A stretch of DNA of 64,000 nucleotides from Novipirellula herctigrandis (GTDB taxonomy: Bacteria > Planctomycetota > Planctomycetia > Pirellulales > Pirellulaceae): positions 5,562,283-5,626,282 of the forward strand of contig SJPJ01000001.1 in assembly GCA_007859835.1 (NCBI GenBank). The letters are read 5' to 3'. The translations under genes were made by a program, and so were the position numbers. The notes below the pieces were generated by a model that was not told the DNA's origin, made no database searches, and was given only the letters and a program-made list of their open reading frames with translations. Shown piece by piece: positions 9,724 through 20,017 of this stretch (position 1 is the first letter of the stretch; every line of letters starts with the position of its first letter).

Positions 9724-10860
9724 TTAATAGCTGACGCCAGGACTAAGTTTTCGCTCGTATAATTCCAATACTTCAGTGGGTGAAAGCGACCTGCCCATCG
9801 AACTCGATCGCTGACGAACGGCGGTCAACAATCGATCCGCTTGGTCAGCATTCAATTCGATTCCCGATTCCGCTAACGCTTGATGCAGCGCCGCACGGCC
9901 CGAATGTTTTCCCAAGACGGTAACGGAATCGACTTGCCCGACTTCCGCCGGCGCGAAAGGTTCGTAGCTGCGACGATCTTCCTGCATCGCGCGTACATGG
10001 ATTCCCGACTCATGCCGAAAAACGTGTTTTCCCACAATGGCCTTGTGAGGAGCGATTGGCACGTTGCTTGCGTCAGCAACAAAATCGCACATTGACGTTA
10101 GGTTCTCCGTTCGTAAACCAATATCCTCTTTGAAGACTACTTTCAATGCCATCGCGACTTCTTCGAAAGCCGCATTCCCGGCTCGTTCGCCTAGCCCATT
10201 GATGGTCACATCGACACACTTGGCTCCGGCTTGAACGGCCGCTATCGAATTTGCGGTTGCCATTCCAAGATCGTTGTGTCCGTGAAATCCCAATACGATA
10301 TCGGGAACCGCCTCATGAACTTGGCATACGACATCCCATGTTCGCATTGGATCCCAAACGCCGACCGTGTCGGCTAAACGAACACGATTTGCACCATTCA
10401 TCGCGGCACAACAAGCCAATTCAATCAGAAAACGGGTCTCGGTGCGTGATGCATCTTGCAGGCCGACCGAGACAAAATCGAATCGACTGCGGGCATCGGC
10501 AAGCAGTAGGTTGAGTTGCCCAAACACCCAAGGCCGATCCCGTCCGAGAGTGGATAGCAAGATGCTCGACACTGGTAACGAAAAGTGAACCGCACGAAGA
10601 TTGGCACTCTCCGCTGCATCGAGGTCTTCGGACAACGCGCGACACCAACCGGTCAATCGACAATCAAGGCCGAGTCGCGTGATTTGGCGGATTGATTCAA
10701 TTTCATCTCGGCCCGCTGCTGGGGTTCCCACCTCGATTTCAGGGACCCCAAGGTCGCCGAGCATCATCGCGATGGTCTCACGCTGTGCATGAGAGAATGC
10801 AACATCAGCTCGTTGTTCGCCATCGCGAAGCGTCGTGTCGATTAGATAAACATCCATCAT
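9724..10860 (-). CDS. nifV: Homocitrate synthase NifV
   Basis: 378-aa member of the HMGL/isopropylmalate-synthase family. It condenses acetyl-CoA with 2-oxoglutarate to homocitrate, the organic ligand of the molybdenum in FeMo-cofactor. The catalytic start motif DTTLRDGEQ is at residues 8-16. The metal-binding motif GFHGHNDLGMA and the signature INGLGERAGNA follow at mid-protein, and the C-terminal VLGKHSGR motif is present. The length fits NifV, without the regulatory domain of leucine LeuA enzymes. The ATG at 10860 overlaps the ferredoxin stop by 4 nt (ATGA), so it is the last gene of the nif operon. NifV rather than a leucine or lysine pathway enzyme is inferred from this position. Confidence 0.93.
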   Translation of the reverse strand: MMDVYLIDTTLRDGEQRADVAFSHAQRETIAMMLGDLGVPEIEVGTPAAGRDEIESIRQITRLGLDCRLTGWCRALSEDLDAAESANLRAVHFSLPVSSILLSTLGRDRPWVFGQLNLLLADARSRFDFVSVGLQDASRTETRFLIELACCAAMNGANRVRLADTVGVWDPMRTWDVVCQVHEAVPDIVLGFHGHNDLGMATANSIAAVQAGAKCVDVTINGLGERAGNAAFEEVAMALKVVFKEDIGLRTENLTSMCDFVADASNVPIAPHKAIVGKHVFRHESGIHVRAMQEDRRSYEPFAPAEVGQVDSVTVLGKHSGRAALHQALAESGIELNADQADRLLTAVRQRSSSMGRSLSPTEVLELYERKLSPGVSY

Positions 10861-11159
10861 GCCATCAACAACTCTTCGGCGGCCTTGCCTTCTTCGAGCG
10901 AGTCGAGAATCTCGTCAATCTTCTCTTCGTCAATTTCACCGTACCACCATCCGTTGGGATACACCGTTAGCACTGGTCCTTTGTTACACATCTTGAAACA
11001 GCTTGTCGTTGATACCAATGCATCGAGTCCGCGATCGAGAATCTCGTCTTCGAGATACTGTGGCAAATCCGACGCACCTTTTTTGTGGCAAACACCTTTC
11101 AGTTCGCCGTTGGCGCGAGCACTACTGCAAACAAGAATATGATATTGAGGCTTTTCCAT
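10857..11159 (-). CDS. Thioredoxin-like [2Fe-2S] ferredoxin in the nif operon
   Basis: A 100-aa ferredoxin of the Clostridium pasteurianum / Azotobacter Shethna-protein-I type. Cluster cysteines are C11 and C24 (C-X12-C) and C54 and C58 (C-X3-C), exactly the family pattern. The acidic C-terminal half is typical. I chose the ATG at 11159, preceded by AAGTGAG; the frame can also begin at a GTG at 11171. It lies between nifB and nifV and is coupled to nifV by ATGA, so a role in electron supply to, or protection of, nitrogenase or its cofactor assembly is likely. It is not a bacterial 2[4Fe-4S] ferredoxin of the FdxN type. Confidence 0.9.
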   Translation of the reverse strand: MEKPQYHILVCSSARANGELKGVCHKKGASDLPQYLEDEILDRGLDALVSTTSCFKMCNKGPVLTVYPNGWWYGEIDEEKIDEILDSLEEGKAAEELLMA

Positions 11160-11192
11160 TTTGATTCTCACTTATTGTCGGAGTTAAGAAAG

Positions 11193-12491
11193 TTATCCAC
11201 ATCCCGTCCCTGGTCCGCTACACGGGCCACAGCCAACTCCATCCGAATCGCAACCTGATCCGTCGGCGGCGACACGTAGTGGCATGCGAGGTTTTTTTCC
11301 CGCGAAGACCAATTCGAGTGCTTCGTCGATTAGCCCTTCGGCAACCATTACACGGATGCCGGCTTTGGCGAGTGCTGTCTTGGGCGATGGACCGGCGTGT
11401 GCGGCTAAAACCGCGCGACAATCGGTCAACCGATTAGCAAGATCTTTCCAACGTCGCGATCCGCTGCCCGGTAACGGCGTTGGGCGTGTCTCAATCATCT
11501 CGAACGATCCGTCTGCTGCGCGTTCGAAGATCCATAGTTGTTCGGATTCACCGAGATGCTGATTCACCAACATCCCTTCCAGCGACGCGACGGCAACATA
11601 AGGCCGATTTTCGGCCGGATTCAGCGGACTTGTAGCCGTTTCGATCAACGCCTCTTGAACCAAATCCGAGTTCGCTTCACCGAGTAGTCCTACCGCGTCG
11701 GCTCGGCACCGAGCACAATGCGACATTTGTGGTAACCACTGACGAATATCCTTGCGGATTTCCATCATCAACTTTGGTTCTGGTGCCTCCAAATTTTCGA
11801 ACGGCGTCCCTTCGACTGGCACCAATGCCATGCAATTTTGAACGTCTACACCAAGATCGGCCATCACTTGAGTGATCTCGGTGATGTGGTGGTCATTGAC
11901 GCCCGGCATGACGATCGTATTGATTTTTACCGTGATTCCACATCGTTTGAGTGCGTTAATCGAGGCCAGTTGGCAATCCAGTAAATACTTCGCGCCCTCT
12001 TCGCCACGATAAACACGATTAGGCTGAGGACGGACCCAGCGATAAATTTGAGCACCAATTTTTGGATCGACGGCGTTAACGGTTACCGTTACATGGCTAG
12101 TTTTTAATTCCGCCAACTCTTCAACATACGGTTCGAGATTAAGTCCGTTCGAGGCGATGCATAAAATGATGTCTGGGTCCGACTCGCGAACCAGGCGTAG
12201 TGTTTCCATGGTCTCTTCGGCGTTTGCAAAGGGGTCGCCCGGTCCGGCGATTCCGACGACCGTGATGGGGCATTCGACCAACGCTTTGACCTTGCTAAGG
12301 TATGCCGCCGATTGGGCCGGAGAAAGCACGGTGCTGGTGACGCCCGGTCGGCTCTCGTTGGCACAATCGAATTTGCGATTGCAAAAATTGCAGCTAATGT
12401 TGCATTTTGGTGCGACCGGCAAATGAACCCGCCCGAATTTGTGCTTGGCACTTGCGCTAAAGCATGGGTGCCGCGAGGTGTCGATAGTCAT
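11193..12491 (-). CDS. nifB: FeMo-cofactor biosynthesis radical SAM protein NifB with C-terminal NifX-like domain
   Basis: 432-aa enzyme that builds the 8Fe-9S-carbide precursor NifB-co. The radical SAM CX3CX2C motif is at C30, C34 and C37 in CNISCNFCNRKFDC. AdoMet-side motifs such as GIAGPGDPFAN and the C-terminal Cys pair SHCARCRADAVG of the NifB core follow. Residues about 297-408 (YVAVASLEGMLVNQHLGE and on) form a NifX/NafY-like cofactor-carrier domain, fused here. The tail is Gly/Cys-rich with five cysteines in the last ~20 residues. It sits 22 bp downstream of nifN and 33 bp upstream of the ferredoxin. The fused domain may explain the lack of a separate nifX. Confidence 0.96.
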   Translation of the reverse strand: MTIDTSRHPCFSASAKHKFGRVHLPVAPKCNISCNFCNRKFDCANESRPGVTSTVLSPAQSAAYLSKVKALVECPITVVGIAGPGDPFANAEETMETLRLVRESDPDIILCIASNGLNLEPYVEELAELKTSHVTVTVNAVDPKIGAQIYRWVRPQPNRVYRGEEGAKYLLDCQLASINALKRCGITVKINTIVMPGVNDHHITEITQVMADLGVDVQNCMALVPVEGTPFENLEAPEPKLMMEIRKDIRQWLPQMSHCARCRADAVGLLGEANSDLVQEALIETATSPLNPAENRPYVAVASLEGMLVNQHLGESEQLWIFERAADGSFEMIETRPTPLPGSGSRRWKDLANRLTDCRAVLAAHAGPSPKTALAKAGIRVMVAEGLIDEALELVFAGKKPRMPLRVAADGSGCDSDGVGCGPCSGPGTGCG

Positions 12492-12513
12492 AGCAAAATG
12501 TCTCCGTTATCTT

Positions 12514-13881
12514 TCAAAAATAGGTAAAGCCAACGTCGGAATCTTGTTGACGTATTTCCAACAAGCTATTGGCGATCGAATCAAAGCGTGCTTGGGCACC
12601 GTCGTAGCCAACATGTAAAATGCGAGCGCCGCCAATACGGTCGTGAATCGGAAAGCCCACACGGATCAGAGGCACGTTTAACTCGCGAGCCAACTTGTAG
12701 CCCTTGCTATTTCCAACCAATAAATCGGGTTTAAGTTCCCGGGCATGGTCCGCGATTTCTTCAAAGTCGACACCTTCGCGGATCTCGCAATGCTCCGCAA
12801 TCTCGGGTGCAGCCGCATGAATGCAATCGGCCATCTTGCCACTCTTTCCCCCGGATGAGCAAAGCACGGGTTTCAAGCCAACTTCGCCCATCATCGCGGT
12901 CATCCCAACGACCAAGTCTTCCTCACCGAAAACAACAACCCGCTTTCCAATCACGTACTTATGAGCATCGATATATGAATCGACCAAACGTTCTCGCTTT
13001 GCCGTGTAGGATTCCGGTATAGGCCGTCCACTGATTTGTTGCAGTTTGTCAAACAGCGCGTCTGTGTCGCCAACGCCAATCGGAACGCCCAGTCGATGAC
13101 AAGGTATTCCAAACTTCTTTTCAAGCAGCGTCCCGGCACTGGTGGATTGTTTGGTCGTGAATCCGAATTCCAACGTCGCTTGGGCTTGTCCCATCCGTGC
13201 TGCTTGGTCAATCGTCGTCCCGCCGGGTGGCAACTTCTTGTATTCTGACCAAGTGCCTCCATCGAGTCGGTCGGAATAGTCGGGCAACAGTATCGGATCG
13301 AGGCCGAAATCGGCCACGACTTGCTTCAGCCAACGTAGATCGGCAGGCGACAGCATCCCCGGAATCACGTTCACGAGCCCTTTGATCGTCGGCCCCGGTT
13401 TGGCCAAAACGTCCACAATCGCACGAACGGCATCGTGGTATCCTGTGGCATGTGTACCGGTATAACTCGGTGTGGCGACGTGAACCAAGTGGGGAAGAGC
13501 TTCACCTTCATGGTCTTTTCGGAACTCATGTAAGAACATCTTCACATCGTCGCCGATCGTTTCGGAAAGGCACGTTGTCGCAATACCAATCATCGTTGGG
13601 TTGTAGCCTTCGATCACGTTAGCAAGTCCAATCCGAATGTTCTTGCCTCCTCCGAAAATCGCAGTATGCTCGCCAAAATTTGACGAAGCGATGTCCATCG
13701 GTTCGCGAAAATGGCTAATCATGTAGCGGCGGATGTAGGTTGAACATCCTTGTGAACCATGCAAGAAGGGTAACGCACCTTCGATACCGCTGAACGCTAA
13801 GCATGCGCCGAGCGGTGTGCAAAGTTTGCAGGCGTTTCGAGTCGCCGTGAAGTGTTGTGATACAGGAAGCGAGGCAATCAT
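12514..13881 (-). CDS. nifN: Nitrogenase cofactor scaffold subunit NifN
   Basis: 455-aa NifK-like subunit of the NifEN scaffold on which NifB-co is matured to FeMo-cofactor. It shows ACKLCTPLGACLAFSG and HGSQGCSTYIRRYMISHF, which mirror the P-cluster region of NifK, then ATTCLSETIGDD and the central PGGTTIDQAARMG. The ATG at 13881 overlaps the nifE stop by 4 nt. NifN rather than NifK is assigned because the true nifK lies upstream next to nifD, and because of the CKLCTPLGA variant of the first cysteine motif. Confidence 0.94.
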   Translation of the reverse strand: MIASLPVSQHFTATRNACKLCTPLGACLAFSGIEGALPFLHGSQGCSTYIRRYMISHFREPMDIASSNFGEHTAIFGGGKNIRIGLANVIEGYNPTMIGIATTCLSETIGDDVKMFLHEFRKDHEGEALPHLVHVATPSYTGTHATGYHDAVRAIVDVLAKPGPTIKGLVNVIPGMLSPADLRWLKQVVADFGLDPILLPDYSDRLDGGTWSEYKKLPPGGTTIDQAARMGQAQATLEFGFTTKQSTSAGTLLEKKFGIPCHRLGVPIGVGDTDALFDKLQQISGRPIPESYTAKRERLVDSYIDAHKYVIGKRVVVFGEEDLVVGMTAMMGEVGLKPVLCSSGGKSGKMADCIHAAAPEIAEHCEIREGVDFEEIADHARELKPDLLVGNSKGYKLARELNVPLIRVGFPIHDRIGGARILHVGYDGAQARFDSIANSLLEIRQQDSDVGFTYF

Positions 13882-15302
13882 GATGCGTTTCCCCCTTCCA
13901 CGAATCGGTTACCGTTCCGTGAGCGGTCACCGTCTAGCAATCGGTGACGGTCTACAAGCCGGTCACGCAGCGAGGCAAGTTTCCAAACCGGACTGGTGAC
14001 CGTGCCGTGAACTTCTTTTGCGAAGTTCAACATGCCCTCGAATCCAGCAAGCCCAATTTTGCGTTCGTGATTATGGTCGCAGAAACCGAGCCCGAGCTTG
14101 TAAGCAATCGGTCGCTCCTTTACGCCACCAATCAGCAGATCAGCCTTTTTTTCTTCGAGAAATTTCGCCAACTCTAGCGGGTTGGTATCATCGAGAATGA
14201 CCGTGCCTTCGTCACTGAGTTCTTGAAGTCGTTTGTAGTCTTGCTTGTTACCTGTTTGCGATCCGGCGATGACCGTTTTCATGCCAAGAGTGCGAAGAGA
14301 ACGGATCATCGATAGAGCCTTGAACGCACCTCCGGTATAGACGGCTGCTCGTTTTCCCTGAAGATCATGCTTATATTTACGGAGTTGTGGAACAAGGTTT
14401 GAAACTTCATCGCGGACTAGGTTTTGAGTGTTTTTCATGACCGTTTTGTCATTCAAGTACTCTGCAACGTCGTACAACGCCTTGCTCATGTCTTCGATGC
14501 CGAAGTAGGAAACGCGAATGATCGGGATTCCGTATTCCTGTTTCATCTTCATCGCAAGTTGTGTCATTGACCCAGAACATTGGACTACGTTCAGTGCCGC
14601 TCCGTGGCACCGACGGATATCGTCGACCCGTCCGTCTCCCGTGATCGTAGCGACGACGTCTACACCCATTTTTTTATAGTAATCCTTGATTACCCAAGTC
14701 TCTCCCGCGATGTTGAAATCGCCGAGTATGTTGATCGAAAGCGGGCTGATTCCGGTCGTATCACCGGTACCAACGAGTTGGTCGAGAGCGTTGCAGGCCG
14801 CGGTATAGCCGTCTTTTTTTGATCCTTTGAAACCTTCGGAGTGGACCGGGATCGTCTCCACACCCGTTTCTGCCGAGACGCGGCGACAGATCGCTTCGAC
14901 GTCATCACCAATTAGACCGACGATGCAAGTGCTGTAGATAAACGCCGCTTTGGGGCGATAATGTTCAATCAGTTCAACGAGCGCTTGGTAGAGTTTTTTC
15001 TCACCACCGAAGACGACATCTTTTTCCTGTAGGTCGGTTGAAAAACTCATGCGGTGCAGTTGCGGTCCACTCGACCATGCTCCACGAATGTCCCATGTGT
15101 AGGCTGCACATCCGATCGGCCCGTGAATCACATGCAACGCATCGGCGATTGGGTAGAGGACGACACGTGATCCACAGAACACGCAAGCGCGTTGGCTCAC
15201 GGATCCGGCAACACTTTGCTTTTCGCAAGCGATGTTAAACGGAGCTGTTCCTTTTTCGTGGATGTGTGCTCGGCGGTCGGCAAGGATTTGCGTGGTAGTC
15301 AT
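13878..15302 (-). CDS. nifE: Nitrogenase cofactor scaffold subunit NifE
   Basis: 474-aa NifD-like subunit of NifEN. It has RACVFCGSRVVLYPIADALH (C40, C43) and IHGPIGCAAYTWDIRG (C65), then YSTCIVGLIGDD, HSEGFKGSKKDGY and VVQCSGSMTQLA. The HSEGFKG segment and the absence of a homocitrate-site HSYDYGGPY motif separate it from NifD. It is translationally coupled to nifN (ATGA). A 97-bp leader between nifK and nifE contains a stem-loop (15326-15341). Confidence 0.95.
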   Translation of the reverse strand: MTTTQILADRRAHIHEKGTAPFNIACEKQSVAGSVSQRACVFCGSRVVLYPIADALHVIHGPIGCAAYTWDIRGAWSSGPQLHRMSFSTDLQEKDVVFGGEKKLYQALVELIEHYRPKAAFIYSTCIVGLIGDDVEAICRRVSAETGVETIPVHSEGFKGSKKDGYTAACNALDQLVGTGDTTGISPLSINILGDFNIAGETWVIKDYYKKMGVDVVATITGDGRVDDIRRCHGAALNVVQCSGSMTQLAMKMKQEYGIPIIRVSYFGIEDMSKALYDVAEYLNDKTVMKNTQNLVRDEVSNLVPQLRKYKHDLQGKRAAVYTGGAFKALSMIRSLRTLGMKTVIAGSQTGNKQDYKRLQELSDEGTVILDDTNPLELAKFLEEKKADLLIGGVKERPIAYKLGLGFCDHNHERKIGLAGFEGMLNFAKEVHGTVTSPVWKLASLRDRLVDRHRLLDGDRSRNGNRFVEGGNAS

Positions 15303-15325
15303 TGCGTTTTTGATTTCCAGTTCGC

Positions 15326-15341
15326 CAGCCTTTTCAGGCTG
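15326..15341 (-). promoter_or_regulatory. Stem-loop in the nifK-nifE spacer
   Basis: A perfect 6-bp stem CAGCCT/AGGCTG closes a 4-nt loop. Read on the transcribed (minus) strand the loop is GAAA, a GNRA tetraloop. No U-run follows, so it is more likely an RNA-stability or processing element than a terminator. The same stem occurs in the nifD-nifK spacer. Confidence 0.6.
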
Positions 15342-15399
15342 ACATTCGACGGATGTCCTCTAACTGCCAGACGGAGAAGTCCGGCATCCAATTTCGGCT

Positions 15400-16791
15400 T
15401 TACATCGTCAATTCGAAACTCTCTTCGGGTGAGTCACGATCTTGGCGATCCAAGAAGGCATCGAGAATTTTTTCGCACAATCGCATCGCTCCTCGATAAC
15501 CCGTCGTAGGAAAGTACTGATGTCCGATGCGGTCAATGATTGGGAAGCCGTGCCGCAACAAAGGGATATCCTCGTCACGGCTGATGTACTTGCCGTAAGT
15601 GTTGCCGATCAGCAAATCGACTTTTTCTCGTTTGATCAATTGGTGCAAATACAACATGTCTGCTTGGGGGCCTTGTTTGGCGATCACCTCTTTGACGCTG
15701 TCGCCCAATACCTCGCCAATACGGCGAAGGAACGCTTTACCAGGTGTTCCTGTGACGATGTACTTTGGCCGCATGTCTAAGTCGACAAGAAACTGAGTCA
15801 GAGAAACAAGTTGGTCGGGATCGCCCCAAAGTGCTACCGTTTTGCCATAGAAGTACTGAGACATGTCTGAAACTAAGTCGACCAACCGGCCACGTTCAGC
15901 GGTGATTTCAGCGGGCACTTCACCGCCGTTGTACTTGCGAAGTGCTTGGATGAAAATGTCCGTCGCTCGTAAACCGATCGGCAGCGGTAACGTTTCCTGT
16001 GGCACTTGGCATTTGTTTTTAAGTGCTTCGGCGGCAGGTCCGGAGCAGATTGGCCCGAGTGCGATCGTGCCTGCGGAATCGCCTGTCGATTCGAGCTGAT
16101 CGATCGTGGTGCCGCCGTCGGGATACATGTTGTATTCCGACTTGAGTGGTGCATCGAGAACGCCGGACGTGTCAGGAAACGTGATCCCATCGAGTCCCAT
16201 CAATTTGACGAGCCGTTTGATTTCACTCATGTCGGCGGGTTCGACCCACCCCGGAATGATGTTGACCTGGCCGTCAATCTTTTCGTCTGTGGTGGATGTG
16301 GAAAAGTAGTCGACCATCGCCTTGGTCATGTTGGCAAACCCGGTCGTATGCGATCCGACGTAACTTGGCGTGTTGCAATGGATCACGCGTTTACCCTCGG
16401 GAACGAACCCTTTCGCGACTGCTGCATCGGCGATTTGAGGAATGTCGTCGCCGATCGTTTCGGATAGACAAGTCGTGTGAACGGCGACCACATCTGGTTT
16501 GTAGACCGAGAAGATGGTGTTAAGACCCTGCAACAAGTTCGCTTGTCCACCGAACACGGACGATCCTTCGGTGAAAGAGCTGGTCGCGGCCATCGCGGGT
16601 TCTTTGTAGTGCCGACTGAGAGTGCTGCGGTGATAAGAGCAGCAGCCTTGTGAGCCGTGGCTATGCGGCAAACAGCGATGAATCCCAAGGGCGGCGTACA
16701 TTGCTCCAATAGGTTGACACGTTTTCGCAGGATTAACGGTCAATGCTTGACGTTCAACGACGTCGTCAGTGGTATGTCGTAAGAGTGCCAT
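15400..16791 (-). CDS. nifK: Nitrogenase molybdenum-iron protein beta chain NifK (short, Clostridium-type)
   Basis: 463-aa beta subunit of dinitrogenase. P-cluster cysteines are C25 (KTCQPIGA), C50 (HGSQGCCSYHR) and C108 (HTTCLSETIGDD); spacings of 25 and 58 match Azotobacter C70, C95 and C153. The protein therefore lacks about 45 N-terminal residues relative to Azotobacter NifK, as is known for Clostridium-type NifK. The central PDGGTTIDQLESTGDS and a C-terminal region ending in a short acidic tail are normal. It is separated from nifD by an 86-bp spacer with a hairpin. Confidence 0.97.
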   Translation of the reverse strand: MALLRHTTDDVVERQALTVNPAKTCQPIGAMYAALGIHRCLPHSHGSQGCCSYHRSTLSRHYKEPAMAATSSFTEGSSVFGGQANLLQGLNTIFSVYKPDVVAVHTTCLSETIGDDIPQIADAAVAKGFVPEGKRVIHCNTPSYVGSHTTGFANMTKAMVDYFSTSTTDEKIDGQVNIIPGWVEPADMSEIKRLVKLMGLDGITFPDTSGVLDAPLKSEYNMYPDGGTTIDQLESTGDSAGTIALGPICSGPAAEALKNKCQVPQETLPLPIGLRATDIFIQALRKYNGGEVPAEITAERGRLVDLVSDMSQYFYGKTVALWGDPDQLVSLTQFLVDLDMRPKYIVTGTPGKAFLRRIGEVLGDSVKEVIAKQGPQADMLYLHQLIKREKVDLLIGNTYGKYISRDEDIPLLRHGFPIIDRIGHQYFPTTGYRGAMRLCEKILDAFLDRQDRDSPEESFELTM

Positions 16792-16828
16792 TTTGATATG
16801 TTCCTTCTGTGGTTGAGTTTGGATGCAT

Positions 16829-16849
16829 GTCAGCCTTATCGAGGCTGAC
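16829..16849 (-). promoter_or_regulatory. Stem-loop in the nifD-nifK spacer
   Basis: A perfect 8-bp stem GTCAGCCT/AGGCTGAC with a 5-nt loop sits just upstream of nifK. A second, slightly bulged inverted repeat (CACGTTCGA/TCGACGTG) lies next to it toward nifD. There is no U-run. The CAGCCT/AGGCTG core is shared with the nifK-nifE spacer. Confidence 0.62.
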
Positions 16850-16877
16850 CGTCACGTTCGAGTGTTCGACGTGTGTT

Positions 16878-18545
<1,668 letters not shown>

Positions 18546-18582
18546 TGGTTTGAAAGTAAGAATGAATTCGCTGTTAAGTAGA

Positions 18583-18629
18583 GGTGGCTTCTTGCCATCG
18601 TTTCGGCGTCGAAGTGGCAGAATGCCACC
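18583..18629 (-). promoter_or_regulatory. Alternative hairpins in the nifH-nifD spacer
   Basis: A perfect GTGGCA-N3-TGCCAC hairpin (18614-18628) lies 21 bp after the nifH stop. GGTGGC at 18583-18588 can alternatively pair with GCCACC at 18624-18629, giving a larger loop. No U-run follows. Hairpins here are known in other nif operons to stabilise nifH mRNA over nifDK; that role is inferred. Confidence 0.5.
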
Positions 18630-18649
18630 GCTACAGATTTTTTTTCTCT

Positions 18650-19901
<1,252 letters not shown>

Positions 19902-19953
19902 TGCGCTCAAAGTTTCTGATAGCAACATCAAGATATCGAAGCCGATAGGAATC

Positions 19954-19994
19954 AAAAAAATAGCCGGTCGTAAGCAAAGCTCACCACCGGCTAT
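19954..19994 (-). terminator. Rho-independent terminator after nifA
   Basis: On the minus strand, a 9-bp perfect stem ATAGCCGGT/ACCGGCTAT with a 17-nt loop is followed at once by seven T residues (A-run at 19954-19960 on plus). It lies 24 bp past the nifA stop, so nifA and nifH are probably separate transcripts despite their shared direction. Confidence 0.85.
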
Positions 19995-20017
19995 TGGATG
20001 CATCCGCTTCGAGGCAC

